Shown: piece after piece, positions 28,150 through 36,384 of the stretch | Numbering within the stretch: position 1 is the stretch's first letter | How the letters are laid out: every line of letters begins with the position of its first letter | Source of the DNA: Chlorogloea purpurea SAG 13.99 | GTDB taxonomy: Bacteria; Cyanobacteriota; Cyanobacteriia; Cyanobacteriales; Microcystaceae | Reading direction: 5' to 3' | Length of the DNA stretch: 64,000 nt | Assembly: GCA_016903695.1 (NCBI GenBank) | Contig: JADQBB010000001.1 | Coordinates: forward strand, 1 to 64,000 | Position numbers and translations under genes: made by a program | Notes under the pieces: model-generated | What the model was told of the DNA's origin: nothing | Database searches by the model: none | Seen by the model: only the letters and a program-made list of their open reading frames with translations

Positions 28150-29151
28150 CTAGCGTACGAATTGGGGCATGGCTTCGACGGCGGTTAATAAACCGTGAAT
28201 GCCCCGGCGGTGCAAACTTACCGCGGTTTTCAAATAACCGAAAGCGGGGCCGCACACGTTGGCGGCCATACTGGTTTCATCCCCTAAAGTAAAGGTGTGG
28301 GTGGATATTTTGCCTTCAAAAGTGCGCCCGGTGATTTTCACGTTAGTGCTGATGGGTTTTTTAGGGTTGCGGGTGTCCACTAAACCACCTACGCTGACTT
28401 GTTCTCGATCGCAAATACCCGCCAGTTCCAACATAATATCGTCAGCGTGTTCCATGTTTTCCAGGCGAAGAATCCCGCCCGTCGTCTCTAGAAAGGCTTC
28501 TACTTCCGCATCGCTCATTTTGCAGGCGCTTTCCACATCGTAACCTGGTAAATGGGCGATGTCTTCTCTCACCGTCGCCCGATAAGCTTCCCAGTTGGCA
28601 ATCCCCACGCCGAAAGTAATTTTGACCGAGTGAATTTCGCTGAAACTCTGGGCGGCGATCGTTGCGGCCGCGGTCAATAATCCTGGAGTGGCCCCGCAAC
28701 CGGTCATGTAAGTAATGCCCGCTTTTTGTAAATCTTCCTTGAGACTTAATAATTGTTCCATGGCGCTAGTCCGTTTGAGCGCGTCTACCAATACCCCACG
28801 CCATCCCGACTGAATAAAACTTCTCGCTACTTCCGCCATGAATGTATTGGGTAAATTCGGTAAAGCTAGGAAATAACCATCTACATCGGCGATTTCGATC
28901 AAGTCTTTAATAGAGTCGCCGCTGATTGTGCCGTAAGGTTCCACGTATCCCACCGAGCCTTTTTTACCGTATGTGGCGATCGTATCATCCGGGTTCAATC
29001 CCGCCTGGTTGTAAATGTATCCCCCTTTATCGGCGGTTGCCACCCACAGCATTTCTTTTTTCGGGGTTAATATTCTCGCTGCTGCCTGTCCCAATCCGCC
29101 GAATCCTAACACGCCCACGCGGATTTTTCTATTCACTGCTTCTCGATTCAT
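28150..29151 (-). CDS. Saccharopine dehydrogenase-like oxidoreductase
   Basis: A 333-residue Rossmann-fold oxidoreductase ([17 protein letters not shown] near the N-terminus). The long middle with [20 protein letters not shown] and the C-terminal [22 protein letters not shown] are conserved in a cyanobacterial group usually annotated as saccharopine-dehydrogenase-like. The reaction is not known. It is the first gene of the leftward run that continues through the permease and the sugar cassette, with only 5 bp to the permease start, so the two are very likely co-transcribed. Confidence 0.8.
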   Translation of the reverse strand: MNREAVNRKIRVGVLGFGGLGQAAARILTPKKEMLWVATADKGGYIYNQAGLNPDDTIATYGKKGSVGYVEPYGTISGDSIKDLIEIADVDGYFLALPNLPNTFMAEVARSFIQSGWRGVLVDALKRTSAMEQLLSLKEDLQKAGITYMTGCGATPGLLTAAATIAAQSFSEIHSVKITFGVGIANWEAYRATVREDIAHLPGYDVESACKMSDAEVEAFLETTGGILRLENMEHADDIMLELAGICDREQVSVGGLVDTRNPKKPISTNVKITGRTFEGKISTHTFTLGDETSMAANVCGPAFGYLKTAVSLHRRGIHGLLTAVEAMPQFVR

Positions 29152-29469
29152 TTTTTCTCCCTCAGCATAGACAACCTTCTATATTACTTGCCGTTGATCG
29201 CCGTTTACTCTCTAGTCTGATGGTTTTAGGCGCGGGTTTTTGTATATTTTTGTAAAAACCGTCGCCGTCATCCCATCGGGTATTGACTAACCTTGGGCGA
29301 TTAAGCGAAACTTATCATTAACTAAAGTAGAATACCTACTATCTATTAACTTTTGCTAAAATTTGATCCATATTGCTAAGATTGCCCGAACATTTGTTAA
29401 CAAGCAAACCCTAGCAGTGGTTTTCTAGAGATTATCTATTTTTAGCCCGGAGGTGAGAGGGGACAATTT
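29152..29469. other. Divergent intergenic region
   Basis: Separates the leftward saccharopine-dehydrogenase-like gene from the rightward DUF2997-ycf35-ferredoxin operon, so it must hold both promoters. A GGAGGTGAGAGGGG purine-rich stretch just before 29470 includes the ribosome site. No RNA gene was recognised. Confidence 0.5.
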
Positions 29470-29685
29470 ATGAACATGGAAAGCCTAGAGTTTGTCATAT
29501 ACCCCGATGGTCGAGTCCTGGAAAAAGTAACAGGCATAGTCGGAGCATCTTGTCAAGAAGTGACGGCAGCGATCGAAGCTCAACTAGGCGTAGTGGTATC
29601 TCAAGAGAAAACAGCAGATCATTACCGACAGAACCAACATCAGTCAAACGAGGTGAGTAATCAAACTTCCTTTAGTGACTGGTAA
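29470..29685 (+). CDS. DUF2997 protein
   Basis: A 71-residue protein whose core, EFVIYPDGRVLEKVTGIVGASCQEVTAAIE, is the DUF2997 signature. No function is established. It is the first gene of a set (DUF2997, ycf35/DUF1257, ferredoxin) that I recall as conserved together in cyanobacteria, suggesting a shared role with the iron-sulfur protein. ycf35 starts 34 bp downstream. An ATG two codons in is an equally good start. Confidence 0.85.
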   Translation: MNMESLEFVIYPDGRVLEKVTGIVGASCQEVTAAIEAQLGVVVSQEKTADHYRQNQHQSNEVSNQTSFSDW

Positions 29686-29719
29686 TTTTTTATTTACCTT
29701 TAATTTTGAAACAAGCCAT

Positions 29720-30103
29720 ATGTCACACTTTAGCAACATCAAAACCAAAATCCGCGATCTATCTTCCCTGAAAGCCTCCCTATCGGCTATGGGCATCGAT
29801 TGGAAAGAAGGTCCCTCACCGGTGAGAGGTTATCAAGGGCAAACAGTTAAGGCCGAAGTGGTAGTTCAACAAGAGAACAACTACGACATCGGCTTTACCT
29901 GGAATGGTAACGAATACGAATTAGTGGCCGATTTACAATACTGGCAACAACCTTTAACCGTGGATGGATTTTTAAGAAAAGTCACCCAGGGATACGCGTA
30001 TCACACCGTATTAACCCAATCGAGTAAACAGGGGTTCAACCTGGCGCAAGAACAGAAAAACGCCGACGGTTCCATCACACTAGTAGTAGAACGCTGGAGT
30101 TAA
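29720..30103 (+). CDS. ycf35: Ycf35 (DUF1257) protein
   Basis: A 127-residue protein starting MSHFSNIKTKIRDLSSLKASL, the typical Ycf35/DUF1257 start; an in-frame extension to 29675 would overlap the previous gene. WKEGPSPVRGYQGQ and YDIGFTWNGNEYELVADLQYW are conserved in plastid and cyanobacterial forms. Function unknown. It sits between DUF2997 and the ferredoxin gene (3 bp gap), consistent with one operon. Confidence 0.9.
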   Translation: MSHFSNIKTKIRDLSSLKASLSAMGIDWKEGPSPVRGYQGQTVKAEVVVQQENNYDIGFTWNGNEYELVADLQYWQQPLTVDGFLRKVTQGYAYHTVLTQSSKQGFNLAQEQKNADGSITLVVERWS

Positions 30104-30106
30104 TAA

Positions 30107-30547
30107 ATGGCTGATTTATCGGCTAATTTTATCATTACCCCCGATCGCTCTGGACTAGAACCGGAGTTAGGGGGTATTTTAAGAGATAGTACCTCGCAAA
30201 CTGGTTTGGAACCGGAGTTAGGAGGTAGCCTGCGCGACCAAGCCGCTTATGTAGACGAAGCTACCTGCATCGGCTGTTTACACTGCGCCCACGTTGCTCC
30301 TAATACATTCTTCATCGAAGAAGACTTCGGACGCTCCAGGGTATTCAATCAGAATGGTGATAATGCAGAACGAATACAGGAAGCGATGGATACCTGTCCC
30401 GTGGACTGTATTCACTGGGTTGATTACTCGGAACTCAAAGAATTAGAAGAAGCCAGAAAAGAGCAGGTGATCAAACAGATAGGCTGTCCCCAAGATAACA
30501 GAAAGCCCAAACTCAAACGGAGAAAGTCTTCTCGTACAAGTTTTTAA
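30107..30547 (+). CDS. 4Fe-4S ferredoxin with duplicated SGLEPELGG motif
   Basis: A 146-residue ferredoxin. CIGCLHCAHVAPNTF plus the distal CPVDCIHW supply the Cys ligands of one 4Fe-4S cluster (about residues 50-110). The N-terminus holds two tandem copies of (S/T)GLEPELGGxLRD, which I recall as normal for this cyanobacterial and chloroplast ferredoxin group. The C-terminus is Lys/Arg-rich. It is the last gene of the DUF2997-ycf35 set and its stop overlaps the convergent DUF486 gene by 4 bp. Electron partner unknown. Confidence 0.88.
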   Translation: MADLSANFIITPDRSGLEPELGGILRDSTSQTGLEPELGGSLRDQAAYVDEATCIGCLHCAHVAPNTFFIEEDFGRSRVFNQNGDNAERIQEAMDTCPVDCIHWVDYSELKELEEARKEQVIKQIGCPQDNRKPKLKRRKSSRTSF

Positions 30548-30885
30548 CGTCGGGGTTCTGTAAAAATTAGATAAGCCGCCCCGGCTAAGAGCATAGCCGC
30601 CAAAAAATAATTGCGGGTGACGGGTACTTTCATGTACCAAACGCTAAATCCGGCGAAAACTATCATCGTGATAATTTCCTGTAAAACTTTCAATTGAGGT
30701 AGGGTAAAGTAATTTATCCCGATACGATTAGCGGGAACTTGGAAGCAATACTCTAAAAAAGCTATACCCCAACTCACTATAATAGCGATAAAAACCGGAG
30801 CGTTTTTAAAATCTTTTAAATGACCGTACCAAGCGAAGATCATAAAAAGATTGGACATGAATAATAATAAAATAGGTTTGAACAT
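30544..30885 (-). CDS. DMT family membrane protein (DUF486)
   Basis: A 113-residue protein with four TM helices. It starts MFKPILLLFMSNLFMIFAWYGHLK, and the middle contains GIAFLEYCFQVPANRIG, the DUF486 hallmark. The family resembles small drug/metabolite transporters, but substrates are unknown. A longer frame to 30963 adds 26 residues not typical of the family, so 30885 is preferred. It overlaps the preceding small frame on the same strand and the ferredoxin stop on the other. Confidence 0.85.
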   Translation of the reverse strand: MFKPILLLFMSNLFMIFAWYGHLKDFKNAPVFIAIIVSWGIAFLEYCFQVPANRIGINYFTLPQLKVLQEIITMIVFAGFSVWYMKVPVTRNYFLAAMLLAGAAYLIFTEPRR

Positions 30886-31259
30886 AAATTTATCAATAGC
30901 GATCGTATTTGATTCGTAAACGGGCCCTCCGACAAAGGCAGGAGGCAGGTGAGGTGTTTCCACAATCGCGAAGCTTCTAGCAAAGATTGACCGGGGGGAT
31001 GGTTGAGAAGTTCATCTTTAATTTTCTCACGGGCGAATTTATCGCGAATCCCCAGGCGGGAAGTTGTCAGGAGCGGGAGGGATGAAGTCAGGAAACTTTG
31101 CCACCCAGGATAGATTAAATGGCGGAGAATATTGCTCGTAAAAAGTATTGCGAGAGCGGGGCCGGGAATATCTTCAGAATTTGCTAGAGACGAAACTACT
31201 CTAGAGAGAATAATATTGATCTTAGGTATGAGCGATCGAAGATTGTTTTCAACAGTCAT
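30840..31259 (-). CDS. Hypothetical protein, doubtful
   Basis: An open frame of 139 codons beginning MTVENNLRSLIPKINIILSRV. The first 100 residues have an ordinary composition and could be a real N-terminus; the last 30 look like out-of-frame translation and overlap the DUF486 gene. Possibly a shortened or frameshifted gene. It fills the otherwise empty gap between DUF486 and the Crp-family regulator. No family recognised. Confidence 0.3.
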   Translation of the reverse strand: MTVENNLRSLIPKINIILSRVVSSLANSEDIPGPALAILFTSNILRHLIYPGWQSFLTSSLPLLTTSRLGIRDKFAREKIKDELLNHPPGQSLLEASRLWKHLTCLLPLSEGPFTNQIRSLLINLCSNLFYYYSCPIFL

Positions 31260-31339
31260 GGTTAACCTTTACTAATCACTTTATACTCGATGGAGGTGAA
31301 TAGGGATAGCGGTGACGTTATACTCTACTCAGTAAAAAT

Positions 31340-32047
31340 ATGCAAGCCAGATACGATTACCCGGACAAACAAGCCGATATACAAAGATTAATTGACACCG
31401 CTTTCCTGTTTAAAGGGTTGCCAAAAGAGGCTTTAATCAAATCCACCGCTAACGCCGTTACCCGTAGCCATCCCCCTAATAGAGTGATTCTATTGGAAAA
31501 TGACTGGGGCGGCTCGGTATATTTTATTATCGAGGGCTGGGTAAAAATTAGAACTCATAACGTGGAGGGAAAAGAAGTCACCCTCAATATCGTCGGTAGA
31601 GGAGAGATTATCGGCGAGATGGCCGCTTTAGATGAGGCCCCTCGTTCCACGGATGCGATCACTCTCACGTCCACTACTATAAGTAGTATACCCGCCCATG
31701 ATTTCGTCCACCTCCTGCAAACCGAATCCCTCGCGGGCATTCGCCTTTCGCAACTGATGGCAAAAAGATTGAGACAGTTGAATAGGCGTTTGCGTTTGCG
31801 AGAAGCCGATAGCGTTTCTAGAGTGGCCGACAGCATTATATTTTTAGCCGAGGGACAGGGGAAACAGGGTCAACAAGGGATAGAAATTCCCAATTTACCC
31901 CATCGGGAATTGAGTAGTATTAGTGGACTGGCGAGAGAGACGGTGACGAGGGCCCTGACTAAACTGGAGAAAAAGGGATTGATAGAAAGACGCGAAGAGA
32001 TTATCTGTATTCCCGATATGTTAGGTTTAGAACGGATTATTACTTAG
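31340..32047 (+). CDS. Crp/Fnr-family transcription regulator
   Basis: A 235-residue regulator with an N-terminal cyclic-nucleotide-binding fold (about residues 20-140) and a C-terminal winged HTH (about 165-230, with RELSSISGLARETVTRALTKLEKKGLI as the recognition helix region). In the phosphate-binding cassette, GEMAALDEAPRSTDAI keeps the Arg-Ser pair used by cAMP receptors, so it may bind cAMP like SyCRP1. That is inference from one motif; NtcA is the alternative, but it lacks a comparable Arg-Ser pair. DUF2232 follows 5 bp later. Confidence 0.85.
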   Translation: MQARYDYPDKQADIQRLIDTAFLFKGLPKEALIKSTANAVTRSHPPNRVILLENDWGGSVYFIIEGWVKIRTHNVEGKEVTLNIVGRGEIIGEMAALDEAPRSTDAITLTSTTISSIPAHDFVHLLQTESLAGIRLSQLMAKRLRQLNRRLRLREADSVSRVADSIIFLAEGQGKQGQQGIEIPNLPHRELSSISGLARETVTRALTKLEKKGLIERREEIICIPDMLGLERIIT

Positions 32048-32052
32048 TAACC

Positions 32053-32775
32053 ATGGCCGAAGATGACACCAATTGGGTTGATTTACCCCTTGAGGATAAA
32101 CAAGACCAATCCTTTACCTCAGAGAAAGCAAAGCCGATGAAACTGGTGCCGATAAAATCCATCAGCACTTTAATCATGGTGGAAACAGCTTTTTTAGCCA
32201 GTACGGCAGGTTTGGTCTGGCTGATTAATTATTACTTCCCCTTGGGGCCTTTATTACGGATCTTTTTTCCTATACCCATCGCTCTAGCTTATTTACGATG
32301 GGGCAGTCGTGCTTCGTGGATGTCGGCTTTAATCGCGAGCTTGTTATTATCGGTGTTGATGGGCCCCACCCGTAGTATCGTGTTTTTAATACCCCACGGC
32401 TTGATGGGGGTACAATTGGGGGTTTGTTGGCGTAGGGGCGCTAATTGGGGATTCTCTATCTTTACCGGCGCTTTAATCGGGGCGCTGGGGCTATTTTTCC
32501 GCTTCTGGTTGTTTTCGATCCTCTTGGGAGAAGACTTATGGTTGTACGTGATCACTCAGGCTACTAATTTCCTCGATTGGATTTTTAGTTTGTTGGGTTT
32601 ATTATCACGTCCCGATTTTGCTCTCGTACAAACGATCGCTATCGTTGGTATTTTTATCAATAATATCGTATATTTATTCGCTGTGCATCTAGTGGCTTTA
32701 TTGGTGTTCGATCGTCTCGGTAATCCCATCCCTCGCCCGCCGAAGTGGATACAGACAATTTTAGATTATGAGTGA
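32053..32775 (+). CDS. DUF2232 membrane protein
   Basis: A 240-residue protein. A hydrophilic N-terminal ~45 residues is followed by five to six TM helices (FPIPIALAYLRWGSRASWMSAL and GPTRSIVFLIPHGLMGVQLG are typical DUF2232 segments). The family resembles ECF-type substrate-binding S components; no substrate is known here. It starts 5 bp after the Crp-family regulator, so the two probably share a transcript. Confidence 0.85.
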   Translation: MAEDDTNWVDLPLEDKQDQSFTSEKAKPMKLVPIKSISTLIMVETAFLASTAGLVWLINYYFPLGPLLRIFFPIPIALAYLRWGSRASWMSALIASLLLSVLMGPTRSIVFLIPHGLMGVQLGVCWRRGANWGFSIFTGALIGALGLFFRFWLFSILLGEDLWLYVITQATNFLDWIFSLLGLLSRPDFALVQTIAIVGIFINNIVYLFAVHLVALLVFDRLGNPIPRPPKWIQTILDYE

Positions 32776-32872
32776 GTTAACCCCCGATCGCCCTATAAGC
32801 TACACTGGTTAGAATCTCTTCTTGTCAGAATTTTGGTATAACAGGTATAAGCAAAGACTGACCTGATAAACT

Positions 32873-34810
32873 ATGGGGACACAAGACAAATTGGTAATTC
32901 GATCGTCACCGGATGAAATCAAGGACAAAACCAAAGGGGTAATAGTTCCGCTCTGGAAAAATTTACGCACCAGACTAACCTGGCAACATTGGGCTATTCT
33001 ATCCCTGTTATTGCTGGGCGGTGTCGGCGGTACGGCCACATTGCTACTGTTCAACTGGTCGAAATCCTCCAATTGCCCCGCTGTTTTCTGGCCCTTGGCT
33101 TCCGCTTCCACCCGTTTCTATTGCGCCCAATTAGAAGCCAATACCCGCACAGTGGACGGCTTATTAAAAGCAATCAATCTCGTCACCGCCCTACCGCCAG
33201 ACCATCCCCTGCGGGCGGAAATGAATCCCCTGGTAGAACAGTGGGCGGAAGATATTTTCAATCTGGCGGAGAAAGATTTCCAAGCCGGTAATATTGAAAA
33301 AGCGATCGCTACGGTCAAGAAAATTCCCCAAGATGTGAGTGTCGCCAAACTCGTAGACGAACAGATTCAGAAATGGCGGGATACTTGGAAAAAGGGCGAA
33401 GAAATTTTCGTCCAGTTAGAAGAACATCTACGCCAATCCCATTGGAATCACTCTTTCCGTCTGGCGGTAGATTTACTGAATCTCGATAATCAATATTGGG
33501 CCACGACTAAATATAACGAAGCGATAGCCAAAATTAACCTCGCCCAGGTCGAGAGCGCTAAATTAGATAAAGCCTACGCTATTTTTAACACTGGTGGTAT
33601 CAGTAACTGGATACAAACTATAATCGAAGCCAATAAAATCGGATCGGAAAGTTACGCTTATCAAGAAGCGCAAAGATTAGTAAAAGACGCGGAAGAAAAA
33701 ATTAGAAACTACGCCCAAGGCTTAATAGATAATAAAAACTGGCCGGATTTAAAAAATCTCGTCGCCCTCATGCCAGAAAAAACATCGATGACGGCAGATG
33801 TGGGGGATTGGTCGAGTCTAGCTGATGCAGGTATTGACGGAACTACCGGGACAACAGATAGTATTAAAGCGGCGATTCTATCCGCCCAACAGATAGCCCC
33901 GGAGCGTCCCCTGTATACTTTAGCTCAAGATTTGATAGGTCGTTGGAATCTAGAACTAAAGGATTTAGAAAAATTAGAAATAGCACAAAAATTAGCTATC
34001 GGGGGGGCAATAAAAGATTTACAAGCTGCTATCAAGAAAGCGCAAGAAATTCTTTCCGGTCATCCCCGTTACAACGAAGCCCAAGGGGAAATCAATCGCT
34101 GGGTAGCACAGATACAAGTAATCGAAGACAAACCCTTTTTAGACCAAGCGAGGGAATCAGCTTTACCAGGAGACATCGATTCCTTGAAATCAGCTATCAA
34201 TACGGCTAATAAAATCGGCCCCAATCGCGCTCTCTACTCCGAAGCCCAGAGAGACGTGGGTAATTGGTGGGGTCAAATTCAGCGTATCGAAGACCAGCCA
34301 ATCCTCGATCAAGCACAGGCTTTAGCCAATGTTAAAGATTATAGTACAGCGATCGAAACGGCCCGACGGATAGGTTCCGGTCGTACCCTATATTATGAAG
34401 CGAGAAATAATGTCCGACAATGGCGGAGACAATTAAACGCCCAGCAGGACTTACAACAAGCTGGTCAATTAGCGCAGAGCAAGCTACCGGATAATTTAAT
34501 CCGCGCTATCGGTATCGCCAGAAATATCCCCAGGGCCACGGACGCGGGGATGGAAAAAGGAGAGGCGATCGATCGATGGAGTTTCCAACTTTTAGCCTTA
34601 GCCACGGATCAAGGTAATAACGGCAATTATACCGAAGCGATCCGACTGGCAGAAAATATTCCCTCGGAAAGTTCCGCTTACAGTTCTGCTCGCTCTCAGA
34701 TAGAAATTTGGCGGCGTATTTTAGATCCGACTCCCCCCGCCCCCGTTCCCGAAGCCCCGCCCGAGAGCCTTCCCGAAACTCCGCCCGCCGCAGCAAATGA
34801 AGGAATTTAA
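32873..34810 (+). CDS. Membrane-anchored TPR-like repeat protein
   Basis: A 645-residue protein with one TM helix at about 42-62 and a long helical region outside or inside the membrane. From about residue 330 to 615 a unit of about 65-70 residues recurs, with the pattern A-x-x-I-G-x-x-x-x-L-Y-x-E-A-Q-x-x-(I/V)-x-x-W-x-x-x-I-x-x-I-E-D-x-P. This is a TPR/solenoid-like repeat. Homologues in cyanobacteria are often labelled chromosome-segregation ATPase, but I see no Walker motifs. The tail is Pro/Glu-rich. A role as a scaffold is inference. Confidence 0.75.
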   Translation: MGTQDKLVIRSSPDEIKDKTKGVIVPLWKNLRTRLTWQHWAILSLLLLGGVGGTATLLLFNWSKSSNCPAVFWPLASASTRFYCAQLEANTRTVDGLLKAINLVTALPPDHPLRAEMNPLVEQWAEDIFNLAEKDFQAGNIEKAIATVKKIPQDVSVAKLVDEQIQKWRDTWKKGEEIFVQLEEHLRQSHWNHSFRLAVDLLNLDNQYWATTKYNEAIAKINLAQVESAKLDKAYAIFNTGGISNWIQTIIEANKIGSESYAYQEAQRLVKDAEEKIRNYAQGLIDNKNWPDLKNLVALMPEKTSMTADVGDWSSLADAGIDGTTGTTDSIKAAILSAQQIAPERPLYTLAQDLIGRWNLELKDLEKLEIAQKLAIGGAIKDLQAAIKKAQEILSGHPRYNEAQGEINRWVAQIQVIEDKPFLDQARESALPGDIDSLKSAINTANKIGPNRALYSEAQRDVGNWWGQIQRIEDQPILDQAQALANVKDYSTAIETARRIGSGRTLYYEARNNVRQWRRQLNAQQDLQQAGQLAQSKLPDNLIRAIGIARNIPRATDAGMEKGEAIDRWSFQLLALATDQGNNGNYTEAIRLAENIPSESSAYSSARSQIEIWRRILDPTPPAPVPEAPPESLPETPPAAANEGI

Positions 34811-34814
34811 AATA

Positions 34815-34827
34815 ACCTCAGTTCGGG
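34815..34827. repeat. Left 13-bp inverted repeat (ACCTCAGTTCGGG)
   Basis: The exact reverse complement occurs at 37636-37648. The two copies enclose the tnpB element and gltS, a 2.8-kb interval, just outside the flanking genes (5 bp after the previous stop on the left; overlapping the ureC stop codon at 37648 on the right). Confidence 0.7.
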
Positions 34828-34881
34828 TTGAGCGGAGGGGGTTCTAACTCCTACCCTCAAATCGTAGAAAACTGGAGTAAA

Positions 34882-35028
34882 TCATTGAAAGTTAACGTTC
34901 GGGGAAGCTCCCCTAATTAGCTCCCTGACTGCTTCGCTCATCGTTAACCCGACACTTGCGGCATATTGCGATAACTTTTCCCGTTCATAGTTATTTAACC
35001 TGACCTGTAGCCTGTAATCTCTATCCAT
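34882..35028 (-). CDS. Ribbon-helix-helix DNA-binding protein
   Basis: A 48-residue protein starting MDRDYRLQVRLNNYEREKLSQYA, followed by GLTMSEAVRELIRG. This is a CopG/Arc-type ribbon-helix-helix: one beta strand (residues 5-11) and two helices. Such proteins bind DNA as dimers. It diverges from tnpB with only 28 bp between start codons, so it overlaps the tnpB promoter and may repress it (inference). An in-frame extension to 35112 would run into tnpB. Confidence 0.75.
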   Translation of the reverse strand: MDRDYRLQVRLNNYEREKLSQYAASVGLTMSEAVRELIRGASPNVNFQ

Positions 35029-35044
35029 ACTGTCAAACGTGAGG

Positions 35045-35050
35045 TATAAT
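35045..35050 (+). promoter_or_regulatory. -10 box of tnpB (TATAAT), leaderless mRNA likely
   Basis: A consensus TATAAT ends 6 bp before the tnpB ATG at 35057, so transcription would start at about the ATG. The same bases read as TATTAT-like on the other strand, 17 bp from the RHH start, allowing a shared bidirectional core. No good -35 box was seen. Confidence 0.5.
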
Positions 35051-35056
35051 AGCATC

Positions 35057-36229
35057 ATGGTAACATTACTCGGATTCAAAACGCAACTAAGGTTAAATAA
35101 CGCACAGCGCACCTTGTTGGCACAGCATAGCGGCGTTGCGCGCCACGCTTATAACTGGGGATTAGGTTTAACAAAAGCTATCCTCGATAATAATAAGTTG
35201 AATCCACAAGATAAAATTAAATTCCCCACCGCTATTGACCTACATAAATGGTTGGTTGCAATGGTGAAACCGAAGAATCCTTGGTACTATGAAGTCAGTA
35301 AATGCGCCCCTCAATACGCATTGAGAGCGTTACGGGAAGCGTGGGACAGATGTTTCAAAAATATTGGAGGTGCGCCCCGATTCAAGAAGAAAGGTAAAAA
35401 CGATAGTTTCACTCTTGATGGTTTGATAAAACTTGAGTCGAGAAGGATAAAAGTACCCGTTATAGGTTGGTTAAAAACCTATGAGACTTTACCGACTGGC
35501 TTCACACCTAAATCGATAACGATAAGCCGAACTGCAGACCGTTGGTTTATCAGTTTTAAGATAGAAGCGCATCTTCAAGAAACACCTAAAGTCGTGGATG
35601 TAGTAGGCTGCGACCTTGGGGTTAAGCGACTCGTAACTTTAAGTACGGGCGAGACTTTCGAGGGTAGCAAGTCCTATAAAAAGTACGAAGCAAAATTATC
35701 AAGATTACAGTGGCTAAATCGCCGCAAGAAGAAAGGTTCAAATAACGACAAGAAAGCCCAAGTTAAAATAGCCCGACTACATAGAAAAATAGCCAACATC
35801 CGTAAGGATACCCTGCATAAAATAACCACTTATATCGCCAAAAACCACGGCGAGATAGTGAGAGAAGATTTGAATGTAAGGGGCATGATGGCTAACCATA
35901 AACTAGCTAAGTCTATAGGGAACATGGGTTTTTACGAGTTCCGCCGGCAGTTAACTTACAAATGCGAATTATATGGCTCTAAGTTGACGGTGGTGGATAG
36001 ATGGTTCCCGAGTAGTAAAACCTGTTCCAATTGTGGGCAGAAAAAAGACTCTTTATTATTAAGTGCAAGAGTCTTCTCTTGCAATTGCGGCATTAGTTTA
36101 GACAGAGATTTGAACGCCAGTTTAGTTCTAGCTAAGGCGGGGAGTTGCCCCGTGACAGCCTGTGGAGTGGATAGAGCCGACTCTACCACAATGAAGCAGG
36201 AAGTGGACTCTCAACCTTCGGGTTGTTAA
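35057..36229 (+). CDS. tnpB: RNA-guided endonuclease TnpB
   Basis: A 390-residue IS200/IS605-family TnpB, ancestor-type relative of Cas12 that is guided by an RNA from the element's right end. The RuvC residues are intact: D186 (VGCDLGVKRLV), E270 (VREDLNV) and the Asp pair in LDRDLNAS (349-351). The zinc finger is C323-x2-C326 and C342-x-C344. The N-terminal KTQLRLNNAQRTLLAQHSGVARHAYNW is the usual start region. The reading frame is full length, so it is probably active. ATG at 35057 is favoured over GTG at 35039, which lies upstream of the -10 box. Confidence 0.94.
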   Translation: MVTLLGFKTQLRLNNAQRTLLAQHSGVARHAYNWGLGLTKAILDNNKLNPQDKIKFPTAIDLHKWLVAMVKPKNPWYYEVSKCAPQYALRALREAWDRCFKNIGGAPRFKKKGKNDSFTLDGLIKLESRRIKVPVIGWLKTYETLPTGFTPKSITISRTADRWFISFKIEAHLQETPKVVDVVGCDLGVKRLVTLSTGETFEGSKSYKKYEAKLSRLQWLNRRKKKGSNNDKKAQVKIARLHRKIANIRKDTLHKITTYIAKNHGEIVREDLNVRGMMANHKLAKSIGNMGFYEFRRQLTYKCELYGSKLTVVDRWFPSSKTCSNCGQKKDSLLLSARVFSCNCGISLDRDLNASLVLAKAGSCPVTACGVDRADSTTMKQEVDSQPSGC

Positions 36230-36252
36230 AGTAGAGAATTTCGATTTTCTAC
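36212..36252 (+). ncRNA. Right-end hairpins, probable 3' part of the TnpB guide RNA
   Basis: Two hairpins overlap the tnpB stop: CAACC-TTCG-GGTTG (36212-36225, a UUCG tetraloop) and GTAGAGAA...TTTTCTAC (36231-36252, 8-bp stem). In characterised elements the omega RNA scaffold spans the tnpB 3' end and right end, with the guide immediately after it. The 5' and 3' limits here are unknown. Confidence 0.45.
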
Positions 36253-36384
36253 AGTTTCACGTAACGGCCGGTAAAATCCATGACCTATTCAAGGAAGGTT
36301 TTTTGGGTAATAAAAGATTAAGCGAGTATCAAGACTCGATCGCGCGAAAACTTCTTGAAAAACCGAGGAATAAAATTTCAGACA

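Larger units (their letters stand above)
34828..36252 (+). mobile_element. IS200/IS605-type element with tnpB, no tnpA
   Basis: Contains a complete tnpB, a divergent RHH gene and hairpins at both ends. The left hairpin is 34828-34860 (TTGAG/CTCAA outside, GGAG/CTCC inside) and the right one 36231-36252. No TnpA (HUH transposase) is present, so it is non-autonomous for transposition. The exact ends cannot be fixed without comparison to an empty site. Confidence 0.75.
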
